The notes below the pieces were generated by a model that was not told the origin of the DNA, ran no database searches, and was given only the letters and a program-made list of their open reading frames with translations. The translations under genes and the position numbers were made by a program. DNA of 64,000 nucleotides from Bradyrhizobium guangzhouense (lineage in GTDB: Bacteria > Pseudomonadota > Alphaproteobacteria > Rhizobiales > Xanthobacteraceae): contig NZ_CP030053.1 of NCBI RefSeq assembly GCF_004114955.1, positions 2,728,001 through 2,792,000 on the forward strand. Reading direction: 5' to 3'. Positions 35,606 through 45,567 of the stretch are shown piece after piece (within the stretch, counting starts at the first letter, position 1; every line of letters begins with the position of its first letter).

Positions 35606-36361
35606 ATGACGGCGATGACCACGCTTCCGGACAGCATCCGGCCGAAGGCCAGATCCAGCGAATGGAAGGCGATCGTCATCCTGATCCTGCTCGTGCCCGT
35701 GCTGTGGTCGCCGCTCCTGCTGTTTCGCTACGTGCTGTATCAGCCGTTCAACATCCCGTCCGGCTCGATGATGCCGACGCTGGTGGTCGGCGACTACGTC
35801 TTTGCCGCGAAGTATGCCTATGGCTATGGCCGCTACTCGCTTCCCTTCGCGCCGTCCTTTATCTCGGGCCGCCTCGGTGCCGCCGATCCCGCCTATGGCG
35901 ACATTGTCGTCTTCCGGTCGCCGAAGGACGATGAGATCGACTATGTCAAACGCGTGGTCGGTTTGCCCGGCGATCGCATCCAGATGCGGCAGGGGCAACT
36001 CCTCCTCAACGACATCCAGGTCGCGCGAATCGCACTGAAGGAAGTGTCGGCGGGCTCTGCCTGCGGCGGCGGGAGCGGGACCAGGGTCAAGCGCTGGCGC
36101 GAGACGATGCCGAACGGTGCGAGCTACATCACCTACGACTGCGTCGACAACGGCTACGCCGACAACACCGAGGTCTACACCGTGCCGCCGGGCCACTTCT
36201 TCGCACTCGGCGACAACAGAGACAATTCCACCGACAGCCGCTTCAAGTCGGTGATGGGCTTCGTCCCGATGGACAATCTCATCGGCAAGGTGACCCGGAT
36301 CTTCTGGTCGCTCGATTCCGACGGAGAGCTGCGTGCCGAGCGGCTTGGGAAGGTGGAATAG
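35606..36361 (+). CDS. lepB: Signal peptidase I
   Basis: A 251-residue type I signal peptidase with one N-terminal membrane helix (about 22-45). Box B NIPSGSMMPTL holds nucleophile S54, box D DYVKRVVGLPGD holds general base K115, and box E is GDNRDNSTDSR. It cleaves Sec and Tat signal peptides at the periplasmic face. The usual lepB neighbours (rnc, era, acpS) are absent, so this may be a second copy. Start codons 35606 and 35615 are both plausible. Confidence 0.9.
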   Translation: MTAMTTLPDSIRPKARSSEWKAIVILILLVPVLWSPLLLFRYVLYQPFNIPSGSMMPTLVVGDYVFAAKYAYGYGRYSLPFAPSFISGRLGAADPAYGDIVVFRSPKDDEIDYVKRVVGLPGDRIQMRQGQLLLNDIQVARIALKEVSAGSACGGGSGTRVKRWRETMPNGASYITYDCVDNGYADNTEVYTVPPGHFFALGDNRDNSTDSRFKSVMGFVPMDNLIGKVTRIFWSLDSDGELRAERLGKVE

Positions 36362-36376
36362 GGCGATTTCTCCCCT

Positions 36377-36483
36377 CGTCATTCCGGGGCGGCGCGCAGC
36401 GCCGAGCCCGGAATCCATTCATTTGCACGTAACGCTGCACGATGGATTCCGGGCTCGCGCCAAGAGGCGCGCCCGGAATGACG
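36377..36483. repeat. Palindromic intergenic repeat, family A (copy 3)
   Basis: Outer arms CGTCATTCCGGGG and GCGCCCGGAATGACG, inner arms CCCGGAATCCAT and ATGGATTCCGGG. It lies between the convergent lepB and groEL genes, just before the groESL terminator. Confidence 0.9.
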
Positions 36484-36500
36484 AGGGGAGAATCGCCCCC

Positions 36501-36533
36501 AAAACAAAAACCCCGGCATCGCTGCCGGGGTTT
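36501..36533 (-). terminator. Intrinsic terminator of groESL
   Basis: On the minus strand: stem CCCCGGCA/TGCCGGGG with a 4-nt loop, followed by TTTTTGTTTT. It lies about 80 bp past the groEL stop codon. Confidence 0.88.
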
Positions 36534-36549
36534 CGTAGTTGTGGAGCGA

Positions 36550-36598
36550 GATCCCGGATCTGCGGTGCACCGCTTCGCGTTGCGCCGCGTCCGGGACG
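36550..36598. repeat. Short member of repeat family F
   Basis: GATCCCGGATCTGCGG ... GCGTCCGGGACGA between the groEL stop and its terminator. It shares the TGCACCGCT and GCGTCCGGG segments with 42776-42917. Confidence 0.5.
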
Positions 36599-36609
36599 AC
36601 TTCGTCGCC

Positions 36610-38295
<1,686 letters not shown>

Positions 38296-38610
38296 TTAGG
38301 CCGCCTTCTTCTTGGAAGCGGGGACGTCGAGGACGCCCATGATGTCGCTTTCCTTCATGATCAGCAGGTCTTCGCCGTCGATCTTGACTTCGGTGCCCGA
38401 CCACTTGCCGAACAGCACGCGGTCGCCGACCTTCAGGTCGATCGGAACCAGCTTGCCGGCTTCGTCGCGGCCACCCGGGCCAACGGCGACGACTTCACCC
38501 TGGGAGGGCTTTTCCTTGGCAGTGTCGGGGATGATGATGCCGCCGGCGGTCTTCTCTTCTGCGTCGATGCGCTTGACCACGACGCGGTCGTGAAGCGGAC
38601 GGAATTTCAT
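38296..38610 (-). CDS. groES: GroES co-chaperonin (HSP10)
   Basis: A 104-residue co-chaperonin with the standard [16 protein letters not shown] start, the mobile loop [16 protein letters not shown] that contacts GroEL, and the GEVVAVGPG strand. AGGAGAG precedes the ATG. It is the first gene of the groESL operon. Confidence 0.97.
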   Translation of the reverse strand: MKFRPLHDRVVVKRIDAEEKTAGGIIIPDTAKEKPSQGEVVAVGPGGRDEAGKLVPIDLKVGDRVLFGKWSGTEVKIDGEDLLIMKESDIMGVLDVPASKKKAA

Positions 38611-38653
38611 GCAGCTCTCCTAAGCATTTGCACGAGTTGATGATTTCAACGTG

Positions 38654-38680
38654 TTAGCAATCTGCACCGGCGAGTGCCAG
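38654..38680 (-). promoter_or_regulatory. CIRCE (HrcA operator) of groESL
   Basis: TTAGCAATC-N9-GAGTGCCAG matches the CIRCE consensus TTAGCACTC-N9-GAGTGCTAA at 15 of 18 positions with exact 9-bp spacing. It lies just downstream of the predicted groESL transcription start, the normal HrcA position. Confidence 0.85.
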
Positions 38681-38694
38681 AGCAGGCTGAGCTG

Positions 38695-38723
38695 AAATAG
38701 GGCAGGAAATTTGCGGGGGCAAG
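38695..38723 (-). promoter_or_regulatory. RpoH-type heat-shock promoter of groESL
   Basis: On the minus strand CTTG (38723-38720), 18 bp, CCTATTT (38701-38695). This matches the alphaproteobacterial heat-shock consensus CTTG-N17/18-CYTATNT. The CIRCE begins 14 bp downstream. Confidence 0.65.
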
Positions 38724-39003
38724 GGCTTCTAGCAGAAAAATCGGCACTCTGAAGGCCTGTCTGCCAAATCTCTTGACCATCGTTAACCGATCTCGTGCTG
38801 GTGCCCTCTCGGGGCCGTATTAGCACGGGGCCGGCTCTGCTGCTAAAGCATTGAATTTCAACAGCTTGTTAAACTTTTGGGCTTGAGATGGATTGTCAGT
38901 TTGCGTCACATTTCTCTCATGTGAGCGCATCTCCATCGGGTGGCTCGTAGCTCGCGTACCCGGAAAGCCGCCCCCTGAATGCGCTCCTGCAAAGGAGGTT
39001 GGC

Positions 39004-39291
39004 ATGGGACTGCGGGTTGGGGGCGTTTCCGAGGACTTCCGGAAACAGATGCTGGGCTACGGGCTGACGACGGCGCAAATTCTCTATCGGATGCCGGATC
39101 ATCCCTCGCTGCTCCAGACCTATGTCTGGCAGAACTACGACATGTTTCCGAAATTCCCGGCGCTCAGCGACTTCCTCGCGTTTTGGACCGAGAAGCTCGA
39201 TGGCCCGCTGCATTCGGTGACGGTGGCGCACTCCAAGCTGATCAAGCCGGCCGAGCTGCGCGCGATCGACGGCGTGTTCCGATTGCATTGA
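39004..39291 (+). CDS. usg: Usg-family protein
   Basis: A 95-residue Usg protein, recognisable by GYGLTTAQILYRMPDHPSLLQTYVWQNYD and GPLHSVTVAH. The family is named from its position near trp genes in Caulobacter, and its biochemical role is unknown. ATG 39004 has a perfect Shine-Dalgarno (AAAGGAGG, 38991-38998). No trp genes are in the window. A family B repeat follows directly. Confidence 0.87.
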   Translation: MGLRVGGVSEDFRKQMLGYGLTTAQILYRMPDHPSLLQTYVWQNYDMFPKFPALSDFLAFWTEKLDGPLHSVTVAHSKLIKPAELRAIDGVFRLH

Positions 39292-39296
39292 AGATG

Positions 39297-39416
39297 CGTA
39301 GGGTGGATTAGCCCTGTAGATGCGCGACGCGCATCTACTCGGCGTAATCCACCTCTTTGCTCTCCACGTGTGGGAGGAGAAGTGGTGGATTACGCCTTCG
39401 GCTAATCCACCCTACG
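39297..39416. repeat. Palindromic intergenic repeat, family B (copy 2)
   Basis: CGTAGGGTGGATTAGCC at one end and GGCTAATCCACCCTACG at the other form 17-bp outer arms. The interior has GGCGTAATCCACCTC and GTGGTGGATTACGCC arms plus a GATGCGCGACGCGCATC hairpin. Confidence 0.92.
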
Positions 39417-39466
39417 AATGCGCATTTCGTGCTAGCCTCTCGCCACAACAACAGGGAGGCCGGCCC

Positions 39467-40018
39467 ATGGCCAAGAAAGCCAACAAGAAAGCAAAATCGC
39501 GCAGCGCAGCCCAGACCGCGGTGAAAAAGCGGAGCGCCGCGAAGTCCGTTGCGCGATCCTCCGCGCGCAAACCGGTGAAGTCGAAAGCCCGCGCAACGCC
39601 TACCAAGGCCGCGACGAAGAAGCCCGCCCGCCCCAGGCAGCGCATCGCCATCAGCCATCACCGCGAGGAAGATTTCAAAGCCGACGGCCTGCGCGCCTAC
39701 GCCAAGTATCGCGACCTCGGCATCGCCGCTGCCAGCCACGGCCTCGCGCAGGCTCACGTCATCCGCCTGCAAGGCCCCTGCGATCCCGTCGAGGTGTCGA
39801 AACTGCACTTCCACGACGTCGACTTCCAGATGGTCTACGTGCTCAAGGGCTGGGTGAAGACCTGCATGGACGGGCAGGGCGAGACGATGATGAGAGAAGG
39901 CAGCGCCTGGACCCAGCCGCCGAAGATCAAGCACATGATTTTGGATTATTCTGATGACGTCGAGCTGCTGGAAGTGATTTTGCCGGCGGAGTTCAAGACG
40001 GTGGAGTTGAAGGCGTAG
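39467..40018 (+). CDS. Cupin protein with basic, histone-H1-like N-terminal tail
   Basis: A 183-residue protein. Residues 1-58 are almost entirely Lys, Arg, Ala, Ser, Thr and Pro (KKANKKAKSRSAA, SARKPVKSKARATPTKAA), like bacterial histone-H1-type tails. Residues about 75-183 form a small cupin domain with a metal-site-like HFHDVDFQ and PPKIKHMILDYSDDVELLEV. A DNA- or RNA-binding cupin is possible. The tail may instead be a solubility or regulatory segment. AGGGAGG precedes ATG 39467. Confidence 0.78.
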   Translation: MAKKANKKAKSRSAAQTAVKKRSAAKSVARSSARKPVKSKARATPTKAATKKPARPRQRIAISHHREEDFKADGLRAYAKYRDLGIAAASHGLAQAHVIRLQGPCDPVEVSKLHFHDVDFQMVYVLKGWVKTCMDGQGETMMREGSAWTQPPKIKHMILDYSDDVELLEVILPAEFKTVELKA

Positions 40019-40028
40019 GCTTTCTCCT

Positions 40029-40109
40029 CGTCATTGCGAGCGAAACGAAGCAATCCAGCAATGCATCCGCGGAGACAGTCTGGATTGCTTCGCTTCGCTC
40101 GCAATGACG
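40029..40109. repeat. Palindromic intergenic repeat, family C (copy 1)
   Basis: CGTCATTGCGAGCGAAACGAAGCAATCCAG pairs with CTGGATTGCTTCGCTTCGCTCGCAATGACG, written here as two arms around a roughly 20-bp centre. It separates the convergent cupin and nucleoside transporter genes. Confidence 0.9.
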
Positions 40110-40119
40110 GCAGAGAGAC

Positions 40120-41370
40120 CTACGTCAACACCCCCACGATCGCGCCCATCAGGCACGTCGTCAGCGTCCCCGACACGATCGACTTCAGCCCGAGCGCGTT
40201 GATCTCCTCGCGCCGCTCCGGCGCCATCACGCCGAGGCCGCCGATCATGATGCCGAGGCTGGCGAAATTGGCGAAGCCGCACATCGCGTAGAGCATGATC
40301 AGGCGCGAGCGCGGATCGAGCGTATCGGGCGGCAGCTTCGAGAAGTCGACATAGGCGACGAGCTCGTTGAGCACTGTCTTGGTGCCCATCAGGCTCCCGG
40401 CGGTGATCGCCTGGTCCCAGGGCAGTCCCATCAGCCAGCAGACCGGCGCCATGATCAGACCCAGCAGGCGCTGCAGCGAGATCGCGGCGCCGCCGACCGC
40501 AGGCAGCAGCCCGAGCACCGCATTGGCGAGATAGACCAGCGCCACCAGCACCAGCAGCATCGCGACGATGTTGATCAACAGCTCGATGCCCGCGCTCGTG
40601 CCTTTCACGATCGCGTCCATGGTGCCGGAGACTGCCATCTCCGGATCCTCCAGCGACCCGCCGGTACGCTTGTCTGACGTCTCGGGGATCATGATCAGGC
40701 TGACGAGGATCGCGGCCGGCGCGCCCAGCACGGAGGCGATGACGAAATGCGCGGCCGCGTCGGGAATGAGAGGCGCAAGCAGCGTCGCATAGAGCACCAG
40801 CACGGTGCCGGCGATGCCGGCCATGCCGCCGGTCATCACCAGAAACAATTCGCTGCGCGACATCTGCGCCAGATACGGCCGCACGAACAGCGGCGCCTCG
40901 ACCATGCCGAGGAAGATGTTGGCGGCGGTCGAGAGCCCGACCGCGCCGCCGACGCCCAGCGTGCGCTCCAGCAGCCAGGCCATGCCGCGCACGATTGGCG
41001 GCAGCACGCGCCAATAGAACAGCAGCGTCGTCAGCACGCTCATCACCAGCACGATCGGCAGGGCCTGGAACGCGAGGATGAAATCGGCGCCGGGCACTTT
41101 CAGCTCGAAGGGCAGGGCGCCGCCGCCGACATAGCCGAACACGAAGGAGGAGCCGGCGCGCGAGGCCGCGGAGATGGCGCCGACCGCGTCGTTGATGGCG
41201 CCGAAGGCATGCGCCACGAACGGCACTTTCAGCAGCACGATCGCGGTGACGAAGGTGACGACGAGGCCGATCAGCGCCTGGCGCAGGGAGACCGCGCGGC
41301 GATTCTCCGCGAGCGCGAAGGCGATCAGCAGCAATGCGAAAACGCCGAGTGTCGATTGCAGCCGCAGCAT
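40120..41370 (-). CDS. CNT-family (NupC) concentrative nucleoside transporter
   Basis: A 416-residue inner-membrane transporter with the three CNT regions: an N-terminal helix pair, a gate domain (GSSFVFGYVGGGALPF) and a transport domain with GMVEAPLFVRPYL and GSLMGTKTVLNELVAY. Members import nucleosides with H+ or Na+. It is a single gene; the xanthine phosphoribosyltransferase at 48984 is too far away to be in the same unit. Confidence 0.92.
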   Translation of the reverse strand: MLRLQSTLGVFALLLIAFALAENRRAVSLRQALIGLVVTFVTAIVLLKVPFVAHAFGAINDAVGAISAASRAGSSFVFGYVGGGALPFELKVPGADFILAFQALPIVLVMSVLTTLLFYWRVLPPIVRGMAWLLERTLGVGGAVGLSTAANIFLGMVEAPLFVRPYLAQMSRSELFLVMTGGMAGIAGTVLVLYATLLAPLIPDAAAHFVIASVLGAPAAILVSLIMIPETSDKRTGGSLEDPEMAVSGTMDAIVKGTSAGIELLINIVAMLLVLVALVYLANAVLGLLPAVGGAAISLQRLLGLIMAPVCWLMGLPWDQAITAGSLMGTKTVLNELVAYVDFSKLPPDTLDPRSRLIMLYAMCGFANFASLGIMIGGLGVMAPERREEINALGLKSIVSGTLTTCLMGAIVGVLT

Positions 41371-41528
41371 GATGACCCCAAACCCTCAATCATTATGGCC
41401 GCGCCTGCGTTGCAAACGCAATGCCGGGAATGTTGCGGGCCGTCCCGCTGTTGACATCCCGGTCCCGGTCAGCCACCCCCGGCGCGTCGATATCAAGGGC
41501 CGATCATCCGCGCGTGACCGAAGAGGCG

Positions 41529-42767
41529 ATGCCAGAGCAGCCACGATCCATCAGTCCGCCGGTCACCGCCGGTGAGCTTCTTCGCCATCCCGCCTTCCTG
41601 TTCTTCCTGCTGTCCCGCAGCCTGTCGCGCTTTTCCAGCCAGATCGCGGCGGTGGCGATCGGCTGGCAGATTTATGATCTCACCGGCTCGGCCTTCGACC
41701 TCGGCATGGTCGGGCTGGTGCAATTCGCGCCCACCGCGCTCCTGGTGTTCGTCGCCGGCCATGCCGCCGACCGTTTCGAGCGCAAGCGCGTGGTCCAGCT
41801 CTGCCAGCTCGTGGAAGCCGCCACCGCGCTCTATCTCGCCGTCATCACCTATCTCGGCGCGGTCAGCGAGGTGCAGATCTTCCTCGCGACCTTCGTGCTC
41901 GGCATTGCCGGCGCCTTCGAGAGCCCGACCACCGCGGCGCTGTTGCCGCTGATCGCGCCGCAGGGCTCGCTTCAGCGCGCCACGGCGGTCGCGAGCGGCG
42001 CTGGCCAGGTTGCCACCATCACAGGTCCCGCGCTCGGCGGCTTTGCCTACGCAATCGCGCCGCATCTGGCCTATGCCGTGATGCTGCTGTTCTGGATTGT
42101 CGGGATGATCCTCACCGGGTTCATTCAGCCGCGCCCGCAGGCGGTCGCCAGGGAGGGAACGGACGCGGACAACATTTTTGCCGGCGTCCGCTTCATCCGC
42201 AGCAATCCGGCGATCCTCGGCACCATCTCGCTCGACCTGTTCGCGGTGCTGTTCGGCGGCGTCACCGCGCTGCTGCCGATCTATGCCCGCGACATTCTCC
42301 AGACCGGCCCGGTCGGGCTCGGCGTGCTCAGGGCTGCGCCCGCGGCCGGCGCGCTCTTGATGACCATGGTGCTGGCGCGCCACGCCATCTCCAGGCATGT
42401 CGGCCTGCGCATGTTCCAGGCGGTGATCGTGTTCGGCGTCGCCACGATCGTGTTCGCGCTGTCGTCCTGGATGTGGCTATCGGTGCTGTCGCTCGCCGTG
42501 TTGGGGGCCGCCGACACGATCAGCGTCGTGATCCGCTTCTCGCTGGTGCAGCTTGCCACCCCCGACGAGATGCGCGGCCGCGTCGGCGCGGTGAACTTCC
42601 TCTTCATCAACGCCTCCAACCAGCTCGGCCAGTTCGAGAGCGGCCTGACGGCGGCGCTGTTCGGCGCCATGCCCGCCGCCGTGCTCGGCGGCGTCTGCAC
42701 GGTCGCGGTGGCACTGCTCTGGATGAAGCTGTTTCCCAGCCTGCGGAAGGTGGAGAGCTTGGAGTAG
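41529..42767 (+). CDS. MFS exporter (MFS_3/EntS-like)
   Basis: A 412-residue MFS protein of the enterobactin-exporter-like group, with 12 helices, GWQIYDLTGSAFDLGMVGL near the start and the motif A-like GHAADRFERKRVV. It is probably a drug or siderophore exporter. ATG 41529 is chosen for GAAGAGG upstream and because the preceding in-frame residues look non-conserved. It is divergent from the CNT gene. Confidence 0.83.
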   Translation: MPEQPRSISPPVTAGELLRHPAFLFFLLSRSLSRFSSQIAAVAIGWQIYDLTGSAFDLGMVGLVQFAPTALLVFVAGHAADRFERKRVVQLCQLVEAATALYLAVITYLGAVSEVQIFLATFVLGIAGAFESPTTAALLPLIAPQGSLQRATAVASGAGQVATITGPALGGFAYAIAPHLAYAVMLLFWIVGMILTGFIQPRPQAVAREGTDADNIFAGVRFIRSNPAILGTISLDLFAVLFGGVTALLPIYARDILQTGPVGLGVLRAAPAAGALLMTMVLARHAISRHVGLRMFQAVIVFGVATIVFALSSWMWLSVLSLAVLGAADTISVVIRFSLVQLATPDEMRGRVGAVNFLFINASNQLGQFESGLTAALFGAMPAAVLGGVCTVAVALLWMKLFPSLRKVESLE

Positions 42768-42775
42768 CCGGAGGT

Positions 42776-42917
42776 CTCGTGTCCCGGACGCGCTGCGGCA
42801 CGCAGTGCCGCTGCGCAGAGCCGGGACCCAGAATGCCACAGCGCGCGATGCGGCGAGATGGGCCCCGGCTCTGCAGCGCACCGCTGAAGAAGCGCTGCGC
42901 AGCGTCCGGGGCACGAG
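42776..42917. repeat. Palindromic intergenic repeat, family F (main copy)
   Basis: Outer arms CTCGTGTCCCGGAC and GTCCGGGGCACGAG, with GC-rich inner hairpins (GCGGCACGCAGTGCCGC). It fills most of the gap between the convergent MFS and SDR genes; the remaining ~110 bp show nothing recognisable. Confidence 0.8.
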
Positions 42918-43031
42918 AGCTGCGCTTGCAATGACGATTGTTGAGGTAGCTCGCGGACTTGCGTTGCGTCACCCTCACAGCCGGCGGCTCCCGCCGTCTA
43001 CTGTGCATGGGGTTGTTTTCGCGGTTCTAGC

Positions 43032-43790
43032 TCAGCCCCGGCCGACGAACGGCATCTTCGTCGCCATCACCGTCATGGTCAGCACGTTGGCATCGAGCGG
43101 CAGGCCGGCCATGTAGGCGACGGCATCGCCGACCGCCTTGGCGTCCATGCGCGGCTCGTGCTTGGTGGTGCCGTCGGGCTGCAGCACGCCGGGGCCGTTG
43201 ACCATGCGGTCGGTCATGGGGGTTGCCGCATTGCCGATGTCGACCTGGCCGACCGCGATGTCATACATGCGGCCGTCGAGGTTGCTGGCCTTGGTCAGGC
43301 CGGTGATGGCGTGCTTGGTCGAGGTATAGGCCGCCGAGAACGGCCGCGGCGCATGCGCCGAGATCGAGCCGTTGTTGATGATGCGGCCGCCGCGCGGGCT
43401 CTGGTCCTTCATGATGCGGAAGGCGTGCTGGGTGCACAGGAACGGGCCGGTGAGGTTGGTGTTCACCACCGCCTGCCACTGCTCGAGGCTGAGGTCCTCG
43501 AAATTGACGGCGGGCGCACCCATGCCGGCATTGTTGAACAGCACGTCGAGCCGACCATAGGTCGCCTTCACCTTGTCGAACAGCGCGGCGATGGAATCAG
43601 GCTTGGTCATGTCGGCGGTGACGCACAGGCTCTTGCCCGCGGGGCCGAGCTTGGCGGTCTCCTCGAGCATCTCCATGCGGCGGCCTGCGAGCACCACGGT
43701 GAAGCCGGTGTTCATCAGCGCCAGTGCGGCGGCGCGTCCGACTCCGGTGCCGGCGCCCGTCACGAGGGCGATCTTTTTTGCTTCACTCAT
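43032..43790 (-). CDS. Short-chain dehydrogenase/reductase
   Basis: A 252-residue classical SDR with TGAGTGVG (cofactor loop), NNAG, catalytic S and YxxxK ([20 protein letters not shown]). The residue pattern after strand 2 (AGRRME) suggests NADP preference. ATG 43790 has AGGAAACG upstream; the frame is open beyond it, but that overlaps the Anbu gene antisense-free tail and looks non-genic. It starts 25 bp after the Anbu stop, so it may be transcribed with that cluster. Confidence 0.87.
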   Translation of the reverse strand: MSEAKKIALVTGAGTGVGRAAALALMNTGFTVVLAGRRMEMLEETAKLGPAGKSLCVTADMTKPDSIAALFDKVKATYGRLDVLFNNAGMGAPAVNFEDLSLEQWQAVVNTNLTGPFLCTQHAFRIMKDQSPRGGRIINNGSISAHAPRPFSAAYTSTKHAITGLTKASNLDGRMYDIAVGQVDIGNAATPMTDRMVNGPGVLQPDGTTKHEPRMDAKAVGDAVAYMAGLPLDANVLTMTVMATKMPFVGRG

Positions 43791-43815
43791 CGTTTCCTGC
43801 CTTTTCTTCGAGTTG

Positions 43816-44574
43816 TCAGGTTTTGGGTTCTTTTTCGTTCTTGTAGGGCGGCCGCGGAATGTTCTGGTGCGCCGCGCGCAAGGCCGCCGACCAGCGCGAG
43901 CGCAGGTCGTGGAAGTAGGGCTCGCCCGCCTCGATGCGGTGGTTGAGGTCCGCATCGCAGGCGTCCGCGCGCACCACCAGCACGTCGATCGGCAGGCCGA
44001 CGCCGAGATTGGAGCGCATCGTCGAATCCATCGAGATCAGACCGGTCTTCAGCGCCTCATAGAGCTCGACGTCGTAATGCATGGCGCGGTCGAGCACCGG
44101 CTTGCCGTATTTGTGCTCGCCGATCTGCAGGTAGGGCGTGTCGGTGGTGCACTCGATGAAATTGCCGGCGGTGTAGACCATGAACAGGCGCATCCGCGCG
44201 CCCTTGATCTGGCCGCCGAACAGGAACGAGACGTCGAAGGAGACGTCCTCGGATTTCAGCGCCGGCCCTTCGGTCGCATGCACCGCGCGGATCGCCCGGC
44301 CGATGCGCTGGGCGGCCTGGAACATGGTCGGCGCATTCATCAGCGTCTCGATCTCGCCCGTGTTCGGATCCTCCAGCCCCTCGGTCAGCGTGGACAGCAC
44401 CGATTGGCTGATGGCGAGGTTGCCGGCGCTGGCGATCGCCATGATGCGGTCGCCGGGCTTGGAGAAGATATGCAGCTTGCGGAAGGTCGACACATTGTCG
44501 AGGCCGGCATTGGTGCGGGTGTCGGCGATCATCACCAGACCGTCCCGAACCAGGATTCCGCAACAATAGGTCAT
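43816..44574 (-). CDS. Anbu: ancestral beta-subunit proteasome-like peptidase
   Basis: A 252-residue Ntn-hydrolase of the Anbu family. It has no propeptide: after Met removal the nucleophile is the Thr of MTYCCGI, and the D and K of the active site are visible as D18 (ADTRTNAG) and K33 (FRKLHIF). Anbu proteins assemble into open or helical rings and are distinct from HslV and the 20S proteasome. The neighbours (transglutaminase-like, alpha-E, ATP-grasp) are the standard Anbu partners. Physiological substrates are not known. Confidence 0.92.
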   Translation of the reverse strand: MTYCCGILVRDGLVMIADTRTNAGLDNVSTFRKLHIFSKPGDRIMAIASAGNLAISQSVLSTLTEGLEDPNTGEIETLMNAPTMFQAAQRIGRAIRAVHATEGPALKSEDVSFDVSFLFGGQIKGARMRLFMVYTAGNFIECTTDTPYLQIGEHKYGKPVLDRAMHYDVELYEALKTGLISMDSTMRSNLGVGLPIDVLVVRADACDADLNHRIEAGEPYFHDLRSRWSAALRAAHQNIPRPPYKNEKEPKT

Positions 44575-44659
44575 TTCCAGTCCCCGAACGCGTTTGCGCG
44601 AAATTACTAGCCAATTTCGCTGCCCGCTCCAACCCCCGATTCCCCGGGGAGGTTGGGGA

Positions 44660-45508
44660 TCAGCTCTGCCGCTGCGACTGTGATTGCGACTGTCCGCCGC
44701 GGCCGGCCTGCTCGACCTTGACCGTAACAGTCAGCGTCTCCGAGCCGCCGCCGTAACGGGTGCCGCGCACGGGGGCCGCACCGAGATAGTCGAGCCCGAT
44801 CGCGACACGGACATGGGCATCGGTGGTGCAGATGCTGTTGGCGGGATCGAAGCCGACCCAGCCGAGATCGGGGACATAAGCTTCCGCCCAGGCATGCCCG
44901 GCGTCCTGATGCACGGTGCCGTCGGAGCGCAGGAAGTGGCCGGAGACGAAGCGCGCCGGCACGCCGCCGGTGCGGGCGCAGGCGATGAAGATATGCGCGT
45001 AATCCTGGCAGACGCCGCGCTTGAGCGTGAAGGCCTCCGCCGCCGAGGTGCCGCTATTGGTCGGATCCTCGTCAAAGGTCATGTGGTCGCTGATCTCGCT
45101 CATCAGCGTGTGCAGGAAGCCGAGCGTGTCGCTCTCGGCCTCGCTGCGCAGCTGGCGCGCGACCGCGGCCATCGCCGGATTGACGGTGGTCAGGTCAGTG
45201 GTGCGCAAAAACATGTCGGCGGGAAACCGCTCGTCGGCGCCGCGCAGCACGCCGCCGGTGTCGTGCGTCTCGATCAGGCCCTCGGCGGTGATCTTGATGT
45301 CGCTCACGGGGCCGCAGGACAGCACGTGGGTGACGTTGCCGAACGCGTCCTCGTGCATGTCGAGCTTGGTGTCGGTGGAGACGTCGATCTGCCATTCCGC
45401 CACATATTGCCCGTCATGGCTGCACGGCGTCATGCGCAGGATCTGGATCACGCTCGTCGCCGCTGGCTCGTAGCGATAGGTCGTGGTGTGCTGGATTCGC
45501 AGGCGCAT
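44660..45508 (-). CDS. Transglutaminase-like cysteine peptidase of the Anbu cluster
   Basis: A 282-residue protein with the N-terminal beta domain (MRLRIQHTTTYRYE) seen in bacterial transglutaminase-like proteins, then a papain-like core with catalytic C167 (GVCQDYAH), H205 (AGHAWAEAY) and D221 (FDPANS). The tail is Gly/Ser/Gln-rich. It is expected to hydrolyse or form isopeptide or peptide bonds. It lies between the alpha-E and Anbu genes in the same direction. Confidence 0.9.
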   Translation of the reverse strand: MRLRIQHTTTYRYEPAATSVIQILRMTPCSHDGQYVAEWQIDVSTDTKLDMHEDAFGNVTHVLSCGPVSDIKITAEGLIETHDTGGVLRGADERFPADMFLRTTDLTTVNPAMAAVARQLRSEAESDTLGFLHTLMSEISDHMTFDEDPTNSGTSAAEAFTLKRGVCQDYAHIFIACARTGGVPARFVSGHFLRSDGTVHQDAGHAWAEAYVPDLGWVGFDPANSICTTDAHVRVAIGLDYLGAAPVRGTRYGGGSETLTVTVKVEQAGRGGQSQSQSQRQS

Positions 45509-45522
45509 GGTGTTTTACTGCT

Positions 45523-45561
45523 CCGTGATTCCGGGTCCGCCCTTCGGCGCCCCGGAACAAC
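45523..45561. repeat. Possible degenerate family A remnant
   Basis: TTCCGGGTCCGCCCTTCGG and GCGCCCCGGAA form a short inverted repeat, resembling the ends of family A, in the gap between the transglutaminase-like and alpha-E genes. Confidence 0.4.
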
Positions 45562-45567
45562 CGAAGG

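Larger units (their letters stand above)
38611..39003. other. Control region between groES and usg
   Basis: A 393-bp gene-free stretch. The groES side holds the CIRCE and an RpoH-type promoter. The usg side holds several TTAA(C) motifs (about 38783 and 38870) and a perfect ribosome-binding site at its end. No gene was found inside. Confidence 0.6.

Noticed and set aside
38620..39005. Short minus-strand open frames upstream of groES
   Set aside because: They cover the CIRCE and promoter region and the usg leader; they have no ribosome-binding sites or protein-like features.
39004..39291. Usg as phosphoribosylanthranilate isomerase or a trp operon member
   Set aside because: At 95 residues it is far too short for a TIM-barrel TrpF, and no trp gene is nearby.
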